The position numbers and the translations under genes are program-made. A DNA stretch of 64,000 nucleotides from JANQIO01 sp043585095 (GTDB taxonomy: Bacteria; Pseudomonadota; Gammaproteobacteria; Pseudomonadales; Halieaceae): the NCBI GenBank assembly GCA_043585095.1, contig CP121321.1:2728001-2792000 (forward strand), read 5' to 3'. The notes beneath the pieces were generated by a model. The model did no database searches. It was not told where the DNA came from and saw nothing but the letters and a program-made list of their open reading frames with translations. Below, one piece after another: positions 42,151 through 49,601 of the stretch. Within the stretch, counting starts at the first letter, position 1, and the number at the start of each line of letters is the position of its first letter.

Positions 42151-43206
42151 ATGAGATTCTGGCAGGATAAAAACGTTGTAGTAACGGGACATACTGGCTT
42201 CAAAGGTGCCTGGCTAACGCTGTGGCTTCAAGCTTCTGGTGCGAAAGTCATGGGTATCGCACAGGCCCCGTATGCAGAAGGCATTTTTACTGCAGCTAAG
42301 GTTAACGACGGCATCGCTGATATCCGGTGTGACATACGAGATTTGGCGGTGCTAAAAAGGCACATCGCTGACTTTCAACCCGAAGTCGTTTTTCATCTGG
42401 CCGCCCAGTCTCTGGTGCGCCCCTCCTATTTGGACCCGGTCGAGACCTATGCAACGAATGTGATGGGCACGCTAAATGTGCTCGAGGCCTGCAGGTTCGC
42501 CAAGTCGACAGCGGCCATTGTCGTGGTCACCTCAGATAAATGCTACGAGAACCGGGAAGATGGCAAGCCTTTCACCGAGTCTGACCCTATGGGGGGGTTT
42601 GATCCCTACAGCAGCAGCAAGGGCTGTGCAGAAATTCTCACCGCATCCTACCGAAGCTCGTTTTTGGGCGCTGACAGTGATCGCATTATTGGCCTCGCAA
42701 CAGCGCGAGCCGGGAACGTCATAGGCGGCGGCGACACGGCTCAGGACCGTCTCCTACCGGACCTGATTCGTGATAGCCAATTGCAGCGAGAGGTTGCAAT
42801 ACGCAACCCGGGCGCTGTTCGACCCTGGCAACACGTTCTAGAGCCGCTGCACGGGTATTTACTCCTGGCAGAAAAGCTATTAATGGACCCCACACGCTAC
42901 GCAGATGCCTGGAACTTCGGACCAGAAGAGTCTGACATGCTGCCTGTGCGAGACATTGTTGACCGTTTTTCAAGGTTACCGGGGTTCGAGCTGCAGTGGA
43001 CTCAGGATGCGTCAGCCAACCCCCACGAAGCCGGCCTGTTATGTCTAGATTGTAGTAAGGCCAAGTCACAGCTGGGTTGGAGGCCCAGATGGAACATTGA
43101 CACGGCTTTGAGCACGATTGCGGAGTGGCACACCGCCGCCGCTAACGGGGAAGACATGCGCGAGATCAGTCTGCGCCAAATTGAGTGTTACGAAACCTCA
43201 GTATGA
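42151..43206 (+). CDS. rfbG: CDP-glucose 4,6-dehydratase
   Basis: SDR-type dehydratase turning CDP-glucose into CDP-4-dehydro-6-deoxyglucose, the entry to CDP-6-deoxy and 3,6-dideoxy sugars. The 351-residue protein has NVVVTGHTGFKGAWLTLWL (NAD-binding, with the GHTGFKGAW signature of this enzyme), FHLAAQSLVRPSY, SDKCYEN, DPYSSSKGCAEI (Tyr-x3-Lys) and ARAGNVIGGGD. It starts the cassette and overlaps the next gene by 4 nt (ATGA). Its usual partner rfbF is present only as a deleted remnant 4.6 kb downstream. Confidence 0.96.
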   Translation: MRFWQDKNVVVTGHTGFKGAWLTLWLQASGAKVMGIAQAPYAEGIFTAAKVNDGIADIRCDIRDLAVLKRHIADFQPEVVFHLAAQSLVRPSYLDPVETYATNVMGTLNVLEACRFAKSTAAIVVVTSDKCYENREDGKPFTESDPMGGFDPYSSSKGCAEILTASYRSSFLGADSDRIIGLATARAGNVIGGGDTAQDRLLPDLIRDSQLQREVAIRNPGAVRPWQHVLEPLHGYLLLAEKLLMDPTRYADAWNFGPEESDMLPVRDIVDRFSRLPGFELQWTQDASANPHEAGLLCLDCSKAKSQLGWRPRWNIDTALSTIAEWHTAAANGEDMREISLRQIECYETSV

Positions 43207-43754
43207 AAATTGCTCCCACCGCCATCGATGGCCTATCGGTCGTGCAGCTATCAGCCTTCGAGGATCATCGTGGTAGCTTTATGCGCTGCTTTTGTGACGG
43301 CGCGCTAGAACCGCTTTTATCCGGCCGAAGCATCCGGCAAATCAATCATTCGCGCACCAGCCGCCAAGGCGCGCTGCGCGGCCTGCATTACCAAACACCC
43401 CCGTTTGCCGAAATGAAGTTTGTCCGCTGTATTCGTGGGTCAGTCTACGACGTGGCAGTTGACCTTCGCTCCGGCTCAGACACGTTTTTGCAACACCATG
43501 CGGAAGAGCTAAGTGCCGAAAATGGTCGAATGATTGCTATACCTGAAGGGTTTGCGCACGGCTTTCAGACGCTGGAGCCTGACTGTGAACTGCTTTATCT
43601 GCACACGCAGTGCTACGCGAAGGAATACGAGGGCGGGCTAAGTTACAAGGATCCACTGTTGGCGATAGAGTGGCCTCTTGCCGTTGTTGACGTTTCTGAC
43701 CGCGATCTCTCCCACCCCCCAATCGACGACGCCTTCTCCGGCATCACGGTGTAA
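43203..43754 (+). CDS. dTDP-4-dehydrorhamnose 3,5-epimerase-like protein
   Basis: RmlC-family cupin of 183 residues that should epimerise C3 and/or C5 of a 4-keto-6-deoxy sugar. Motifs are FEDHRGSFMRCF, NHSRTSRQGALRGLHYQ (catalytic His in RGLHYQ), DVAVDLR, and PEGFAHGFQTLE. ATG 43203 overlaps the rfbG stop; an upstream TTG at 43185 is rejected. In this position, after rfbG, the substrate is likely the CDP-4-dehydro-6-deoxyglucose made by it rather than a dTDP sugar. Confidence 0.87.
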   Translation: MKIAPTAIDGLSVVQLSAFEDHRGSFMRCFCDGALEPLLSGRSIRQINHSRTSRQGALRGLHYQTPPFAEMKFVRCIRGSVYDVAVDLRSGSDTFLQHHAEELSAENGRMIAIPEGFAHGFQTLEPDCELLYLHTQCYAKEYEGGLSYKDPLLAIEWPLAVVDVSDRDLSHPPIDDAFSGITV

Positions 43755-43763
43755 GGAAACATC

Positions 43764-44993
43764 ATGAGACAGTGCCGACATTGCGACCAGCCTCTGCAAC
43801 AGCGCTTTGCAGACCTGGGCTTTGCGCCGCCATCCAACGCCTACATTCGCGAAGAGGAACTCTTTGGCCCCGAGACCTATTTCCCGCTTCGCACTTTTGT
43901 CTGCAGCACCTGCTGGTTAGTGCAGACAGAAGACTTTGCCGCCTCTGATGAATTATTTGATGAGAAGTATGCCTACTTCTCGTCTGTTTCCAGCACCTGG
44001 CTTCAACACGCGAAGCAGTACTGCGACATGATTACAGAGCGACTGAATCTCAATGACCACAGCCTGGCAATCGAGCTCGCTTCGAATGATGGCTACCTGC
44101 TCAAAAACTTTGTGGAAAATGGCGTCCCCTGTTTGGGAGTAGAACCAACGGCAAGCACCGCGGCAGCCGCGCGCAAGCTGGGGGTGGAGGTCGTCGAGGA
44201 ATTCTTCTCCACTTCCTTGGCCGAGCTACTCCGCTCGCAACATGGTGGCGCCGATCTCGTGATAGGCAACAACGTGTATGCGCATGTCCCAGACATCAAC
44301 GATTTCACCCGCGGTATCTCACATGTTCTCAAGCCAGAAGGCGTGGTGACGCTGGAGTTTCCGCATTTACTCAATCTACTAAAGATGACCCAGTTCGATA
44401 CCATCTACCATGAACACTACTCCTATCTTTCGCTGCACGCTGTAGCGAAGATCTTTGCCGCAGCGGGGCTGCGAATCTTTGACGTTGAGGCACTTACTAC
44501 TCACGGTGGCAGCCTTCGGCTCTATGGTTGCCTGGAAAACAGCGCACACCCGCTACAGGCCAGCGTAGCGCGGGTGTTGGCGGAGGAGAAAGAAGCTGGC
44601 CTGTGTTCATTGGAGACCTATGAGCACTTTCAAACGAAAGCCGAAACCTGCAAAAACGGGTTGCTCCGCTTTCTGCTCGATGCATCCGAGCGCGGGGAAA
44701 AGGTATATGCATACGGCGCCGCCGCAAAGGGTAATACGCTACTGAATTTTGCAGGCGTTAAACCCGACCTTTTGACAGCCGTTTATGACGCGGCACCTTC
44801 CAAGCAGGGACAGTATCTGCCGGGAAGTCACATACCAATACGCAGTCCTGAGCGAATAAAGAACGATAAGCCGGATTGGCTGTTAATCCTGCCCTGGAAT
44901 TTGGCCGACGAGATCACTTCACAGCACGGCTATGTTCGCGACTGGGGCTGTCGCTTTGCGGTCGCGGTACCGGAGTTCGCAGAGCTGCCATGA
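43764..44993 (+). CDS. SAM-dependent sugar C-methyltransferase (TylCIII/NovU-like)
   Basis: 409-residue methyltransferase of the branched-sugar C-methyltransferase type. It has an N-terminal zinc-type CxxC pair (CRHC...CSTC), a central SAM-binding domain (AIELASNDGYLLKNFVENG, LVIGNNVYAHVPD, TIYHEHYSYLSL) and a C-terminal domain with YAYGAAAKGNTLLNFAG. This three-part layout is that of NDP-4-keto-6-deoxyhexose 3-C-methyltransferases. It starts 9 bp after the epimerase and overlaps the next gene by 4 nt. Methylation of C3 (or C5) is an inference from the family. Confidence 0.85.
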   Translation: MRQCRHCDQPLQQRFADLGFAPPSNAYIREEELFGPETYFPLRTFVCSTCWLVQTEDFAASDELFDEKYAYFSSVSSTWLQHAKQYCDMITERLNLNDHSLAIELASNDGYLLKNFVENGVPCLGVEPTASTAAAARKLGVEVVEEFFSTSLAELLRSQHGGADLVIGNNVYAHVPDINDFTRGISHVLKPEGVVTLEFPHLLNLLKMTQFDTIYHEHYSYLSLHAVAKIFAAAGLRIFDVEALTTHGGSLRLYGCLENSAHPLQASVARVLAEEKEAGLCSLETYEHFQTKAETCKNGLLRFLLDASERGEKVYAYGAAAKGNTLLNFAGVKPDLLTAVYDAAPSKQGQYLPGSHIPIRSPERIKNDKPDWLLILPWNLADEITSQHGYVRDWGCRFAVAVPEFAELP

Positions 44994-45883
44994 ACGTTCT
45001 GGTCACAGGAGCGACAGGCTTTCTTGCGAGGCATATCGTGCCACGCCTGCAGGCGAACGGGCACAGTGTCATTGCGCAAGTTCGAAGCAAGACAGCAGCG
45101 GAACTATGCCCGTGGCTCAAGCAGGCCGAACTCGTGCAGTTCAGCCTGGAAGATCTCTCTGGCCTTGCCGAAACACGAAGTGGTATCGATGCCCTGGTGC
45201 ATCTGGCGTGGTCAGGCCTGCCAGATTACCGGTCCGGCGTTCATGAAGCGTTCAATCTCCCTGCCAGCCTGCAGCTGGTTCAGCAGGCAATCAACGCAGG
45301 CGTGAGACAAATCCAGATCGCCGGCACCTGCCTCGAGTATGGCCTGGTTGAGGGCTGCCTTACAGAAGACATGGAAAGCCAACCCTCCCTGCCTTACCCC
45401 ATCGCAAAAGACCGCCTTCGGCAAAGATGCGAGGAGCTCGCCGCAGCAAAAGGTGCCAACCTGCAGTGGCTACGGTACTTTTACATGTACGGACCGGGTC
45501 AAAACCCCAGGAGCCTTCTACCTGCTCTGGAGCAGGCCATTGTAGACGGTGATCCCGCTTTTAATATGTCCGGCGGGCGGCAGCTAAGAGACTATCTACC
45601 TGTGCAGGCAGTAGCGGATATTTCTGCCGCACTACTGGAATACACAAACAGTGGCGGCATTTTTAACTGTGCCAGCGGAAGAGGCATTACCGTCAAGGAG
45701 CTCGTCGAAACCTATGCTGAGCAGCGGGGTGCATCTATCGAGTTCAATTATGGCCACTACCCGTATCCGGATTATGAGCCCATGGCCTTCTGGGGTGGCG
45801 TGGACAAGCTTAGCCAGGTGATCGGCAGTGATCTGATTCCGCAACAGCTTACGTCATTGGAGTCGTGCTTTGAGCCAGCCTGA
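44990..45883 (+). CDS. NAD-dependent epimerase/dehydratase (4-ketoreductase candidate)
   Basis: SDR-family protein of 297 residues; it starts with MNVLVTGATGFLARHIVPRL (GxxGxxG). ALVHLAWSGLPDY and SGGRQLRDYLPVQAVADI are family stretches, and a Tyr-x3-Lys like YPIAKDRLR is present. ATG 44990 forms an ATGA overlap with the methyltransferase; a longer start at 44876 is inside that gene. In this cassette it most likely reduces the 4-keto group of the branched sugar. A role as epimerase is possible. Confidence 0.85.
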   Translation: MNVLVTGATGFLARHIVPRLQANGHSVIAQVRSKTAAELCPWLKQAELVQFSLEDLSGLAETRSGIDALVHLAWSGLPDYRSGVHEAFNLPASLQLVQQAINAGVRQIQIAGTCLEYGLVEGCLTEDMESQPSLPYPIAKDRLRQRCEELAAAKGANLQWLRYFYMYGPGQNPRSLLPALEQAIVDGDPAFNMSGGRQLRDYLPVQAVADISAALLEYTNSGGIFNCASGRGITVKELVETYAEQRGASIEFNYGHYPYPDYEPMAFWGGVDKLSQVIGSDLIPQQLTSLESCFEPA

Positions 45884-46931
45884 GCCGCTTTACATCGCGC
45901 ACGGTATTCCCGTGTTTCAAAATGTCATCTATGAAGACGAGGCGGCAGCGCGCTCCGCAATCACAGGTAATGTAACCCTTGTGCAATGCGATAAGACCGG
46001 TCTGGTTTTCAATGCCAGCTTTGACAGCTCCCTCGTCGACTATAACGCTGACTATCAGAACGAACAGGCGCATTCCCGAGCATTTCAGGCACATCTCGAA
46101 GACGTGCTATCTCTGGTACGTGGAAAGCTTGCTGCGTTGGGGGACGGGGTGGAGATCGGCTGCGGCAAAGCGCACTTTCTTGAGCTCGCCAGAGCCGATG
46201 GCATCGCTCTAACCGGTTACGACCCGGCGTATCAGGGCGACAGTGACTGCGTTGTAAAGGAATACTACTCTGCCGGCGAGCAACAGGTCGACGCCAGATA
46301 TTTTGTGATGCGTCATGTGCTTGAACATATAGAGAACCCGTATGAATTTCTTGCAGCGCTTGCCGAAACGGCACGAGACGAAGCCTTGATCTATATCGAG
46401 GTTCCTGCCTTCGAATGGATAGTTCAACATCGCGCGTTTTTTGACATCTTCTACGAGCACTGCAACTACTTTACGCTGGAATCACTAAGTCAGTGTTTCA
46501 CGGATGTTGTCGACCAGGGCTACTGCTTTGGCGGACAATACCTGTACATAGTGGCACGGGTTGGGTCATTCGTTATGCCAACACAATTTAGCGGTGAGCG
46601 CTTCCAGCCGCTCAATTTTACGAAGGAAATTAGTGAGACCAAGGCGGGCCTTAGAGATACCGATAGAAACTACATATGGGGCGCCGGTGCGAAAGGCGTA
46701 ACGATGAGTAACCTGCTTGTTGAGGAAGGCATTCAGATCGCCGGGTTAATCGACATCAATCCTCGCAAGCAGAACCGGTTTACCGCCAAAGCAGCTCTGC
46801 CCATCCTGTCTCCGGAGTCAGCAATACCAAGACTTCAGGCTGCAAATGTACTAATCATGAATCCCAACTATGCATCGGAAATCGCAGAAATACTGATCGA
46901 TACCGGCGCCAATCAAACGGTAGTTAGCTAA
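45870..46931 (+). CDS. Class I SAM-dependent methyltransferase
   Basis: 353-residue methyltransferase from a TTG start at 45870, which overlaps the preceding stop by 14 nt. The SAM motif is GVEIGCGKAHFLELARADG, then RYFVMRHVLEHIENPYEFL, and it closes with an extra domain containing NYIWGAGAKGVTMSNLL, like the C-methyltransferase upstream but without its N-terminal CxxC pairs. It may methylate a sugar O or C atom. The last base of its stop is the first base of the next start codon. Confidence 0.8.
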   Translation: MSQPEPLYIAHGIPVFQNVIYEDEAAARSAITGNVTLVQCDKTGLVFNASFDSSLVDYNADYQNEQAHSRAFQAHLEDVLSLVRGKLAALGDGVEIGCGKAHFLELARADGIALTGYDPAYQGDSDCVVKEYYSAGEQQVDARYFVMRHVLEHIENPYEFLAALAETARDEALIYIEVPAFEWIVQHRAFFDIFYEHCNYFTLESLSQCFTDVVDQGYCFGGQYLYIVARVGSFVMPTQFSGERFQPLNFTKEISETKAGLRDTDRNYIWGAGAKGVTMSNLLVEEGIQIAGLIDINPRKQNRFTAKAALPILSPESAIPRLQAANVLIMNPNYASEIAEILIDTGANQTVVS

Positions 46932-47743
46932 TGAGTGAAACACAAAAATTCCTTGAAGAGCGCAAGCGCAGCGTTGAAACCTACCAGAGCAATACCGCGC
47001 TTAAGGAGGCGACGCATGCTTTTGCCGCCGCCAGCATAGGCGCGAGGTATTCCTATAACTTTGACTGGCTGGGTCGCCCCATTATTCAGTATCCGCAGGA
47101 TATTGTGGGAATGCAGGAACTGATTTGGACCATACAGCCCGACCTGATAGTAGAATGCGGCGTCGCTCACGGGGGCTCATTGATACTCAGCGCGTCGATG
47201 CTGGCACTAAACGATCTTTGCAAAGCTAGAGTAGCGGGTGTGTCTGTCGATCCCGCCCAACCGCAGAGTCGTGTGTTAGGCATTGATATCGACATACGCA
47301 GCCACAATCGGGATGCAATAGAATCCCATCCGCTCGCTCCCTATATAGAAATGATTGAAGGCTCATCAACCAGCTGGGATGTTATAGCGAAAGTGAAAGA
47401 AATCGCGGCCGGATTTAGCACAGTGCTGGTATGCCTGGATTCTAATCACACCCACGACCATGTATTAGCTGAGCTTGAGGCTTACGCTCCTCTGACGTCG
47501 AAGGGCAGCTACTGCGTGGTGTTTGATACTATCGTTGAAGATTTGCCAGAAGGATTGTATCCAGACAGGCCCTGGGGAATCGGTGACAACCCCAAAACAG
47601 CGGTGAAGCAGTATCTGGCTAGCTTGGGTGAGAATGCTGTCACAGCTAGCGACGGCGGCAAGCTGGACCTTCAGGTCGATCAGCATTTCGAGGATAAGCT
47701 GCAGATAACGGTAGCGCCTGGCGGATATCTCAAACGAATCTAG
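46931..47743 (+). CDS. CmcI/rhamnosyl O-methyltransferase family protein
   Basis: 270-residue protein of the CmcI family (first called cephalosporin hydroxylases; many members act as sugar O-methyltransferases). Visible: RYSYNFDWLGRPIIQYPQDI, LIVECGVAHGGSLILSASML (SAM-type glycine loop), VLGIDIDIRSHNR, and VLVCLDSNHTHDHVLAELEAY with the metal-binding pattern. In this sugar cassette O-methylation of a deoxy sugar is the likely job. Overlaps the upstream stop by one base. Confidence 0.85.
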   Translation: MSETQKFLEERKRSVETYQSNTALKEATHAFAAASIGARYSYNFDWLGRPIIQYPQDIVGMQELIWTIQPDLIVECGVAHGGSLILSASMLALNDLCKARVAGVSVDPAQPQSRVLGIDIDIRSHNRDAIESHPLAPYIEMIEGSSTSWDVIAKVKEIAAGFSTVLVCLDSNHTHDHVLAELEAYAPLTSKGSYCVVFDTIVEDLPEGLYPDRPWGIGDNPKTAVKQYLASLGENAVTASDGGKLDLQVDQHFEDKLQITVAPGGYLKRI

Positions 47744-47809
47744 TCAGGGGCCCTCGACACCATTCATTCAGGCGGTGATCGACGTTTCCTACCGGAGCAA
47801 ATAAATCAC

Positions 47810-48306
47810 ATGAAAGCAGTTATTTTAGCGGGCGGGCTTGGCACCAGAATTAGTGAGGAATCTCACCTGCGGCCCAAACCCATGATAGAAGTGGGCGACA
47901 ATTTTGTTTTACATATGGAGACGGCGTGTCTGACGTAGACATCAGCTCCAGTATCGAATTTCATAAGGCACACGGCTGTATGGCAACCATGACATCGGTA
48001 CAGCCGCCGGGGCGTTTTGGTTCTATCGCTCTCGAGGGCGATACCGTTGTCAGCTTTAAAGAGAAACCCAAAGGCGACAATAGCTGGATCAACGGTGGCT
48101 TTTTTGTGCTATCGCCCGAAGTTTTTTCATACATCGAGAGCGATAAGACGGCCTGGGAGGAGCAGCCTCTTGAAAGGCTCGCCAAAGAGGGGCAGCTGAA
48201 AACCTTCCGCCACGAGGGATTCTGGCAGCCTATGGATACGCTCAGGGATAAGAATCGTCTCGAAGAGCTTTGGGCTAATAACGCAGCTCCCTGGAAGAGC
48301 TGGTGA
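47810..48306 (+). pseudogene. rfbF: Glucose-1-phosphate cytidylyltransferase remnant with internal deletion
   Basis: RfbF makes CDP-glucose, the substrate of the adjacent rfbG product. From ATG 47810 the frame gives MKAVILAGGLGTRISEES then RPKPMIEVGD, the nucleotidyltransferase signature and start of the RfbF fold, then breaks at 47938 (TAG). In another frame the DNA continues with TYGDGVSDVDISSSIEFHKA, VQPPGRFGSIALEGD, SWINGGFFVLSPEVF and GFWQPMDTLRDK, the normal C-terminal part, to 48306. A normal enzyme has about 257 residues; the region between EVG and FTYGDG, roughly 90 residues, is missing and the join near 47891-47903 is out of frame. The internal GTG at 47926 does not start a whole gene. 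Intact CDP-glucose supply must come from elsewhere. Confidence 0.9.
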
Positions 48307-48352
48307 TAGACCTGCCTTATAACGACCACCGCCAACGGACGGATACTTCAGC

Positions 48353-49522
48353 ATGACCAAACCCCGGTTTTCAATCTTAATACCGACCCGCGACAGACCA
48401 GAAACCTTTATCCACGCGCTCGCAACGGTCGCTGCACAGCAGGGCAATGATTTCGAAATCGTGGTTGCTGACAATGCCAGTGGACCCAAGGTGAAGGAGG
48501 CCGTAGACGCCGTTAAATCTTGCCCAATAACCTATATTCGATCAGACAATATTCTCACCATGGTTGAAAATTGGGAGCGAGGCCTCGAGGCCTGCCAGGG
48601 CGATTACATTACCGTCATCGGTGACGACGACGGGCTGATGCCATCAGCGCTGGAGATCTCCCGGCGTTTTCTCGACCAGACTCAAACCAAGCTTATGACC
48701 TGGAAGACACATAGCTACTGGTGGCCCGACACGATCGTTGAGTTTCAACGAAACACTCTATACGTCAGTTACACTCCAGACGTGAATGGCTCGATCCAAA
48801 CTAGCCGAGAACAGCTTAAAGCCTTTTATGCGGACCGCATGGGGTTCGGTGACCTTCCCATGCTCTACAATAGTTTTGTTCACCGCTCGCTACTTGAAGA
48901 AACGAAAAGCCGCTGGGGTAAGATGCTGCCACTGCCCCACGTGCCTGACGTCGCCTCGGGGGTCCTCAATCTGGCGCTATGTGACAGCTATGTCGTCTGT
49001 CAGCGCCCCCTCGCAATACGTGCTAATTCAGGCAAGAGCAACGGCACTAGCTTCTATGCTCGCAGTAAAGGGGCGGAAGTCCGTGAAAAGCACTTTGCCG
49101 AAGAACGCGCCAAGCTGGGACAGATGCTACACCCAACACTAATTGCTTCGCCCAATTTATATGTGCTACTGGCGAGCGTGAAGCTGTTTTGCAAGGAGTT
49201 GGCGTTTCCAGACGATGTAGAACTACCCTGCAACCTCCAGCTCGTGATAGATAGTATGCTCGCGACACTGAATCAAGATGTAGCCGCTTATGATGACAAC
49301 CTAGCCGAGGCTAGGGAGCTGGCTAGCAAGCACGGATTAATACTGGATGAAACCAAGATACCTCAAAAAGCTGAAGAGCAACCGATGATCGCAAGACCAG
49401 GGGTCTATGATGCGCCCAATAGCAGCATAAAGACGGTGACCATAAACGGCGACCTCGCGGGGATTTCCGACGTAAACGGCGCTTGCCGACTTGCTGAATC
49501 GATACATCCGCCCATCATCTAA
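48353..49522 (+). CDS. Glycosyltransferase family 2
   Basis: GT-A type glycosyltransferase, 389 residues. PRFSILIPTRDRPETFIHAL and EIVVADNASG open the nucleotide-binding half; YITVIGDDDGLMP is the metal-binding DxD region. The C-terminal ~120 residues (from ~270) are helical and not recognised. The gene follows the rfbF remnant by 46 bp and ends the + strand cassette. Sugar specificity unknown. Confidence 0.87.
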   Translation: MTKPRFSILIPTRDRPETFIHALATVAAQQGNDFEIVVADNASGPKVKEAVDAVKSCPITYIRSDNILTMVENWERGLEACQGDYITVIGDDDGLMPSALEISRRFLDQTQTKLMTWKTHSYWWPDTIVEFQRNTLYVSYTPDVNGSIQTSREQLKAFYADRMGFGDLPMLYNSFVHRSLLEETKSRWGKMLPLPHVPDVASGVLNLALCDSYVVCQRPLAIRANSGKSNGTSFYARSKGAEVREKHFAEERAKLGQMLHPTLIASPNLYVLLASVKLFCKELAFPDDVELPCNLQLVIDSMLATLNQDVAAYDDNLAEARELASKHGLILDETKIPQKAEEQPMIARPGVYDAPNSSIKTVTINGDLAGISDVNGACRLAESIHPPII

Positions 49523-49601
49523 TCAAGCTTGCTGCTGGAGCGGCGATCCTCAAAAAACTGACGGGCAAAAGCACACCAGCTGCCAAGAGCACCGCCCCGC
49601 C

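Noticed and set aside
47926..48306. A complete gene starting at the GTG at 47926
   Set aside because: It encodes only the C-terminal half of RfbF and lacks the nucleotide-binding start; treated as part of the remnant.
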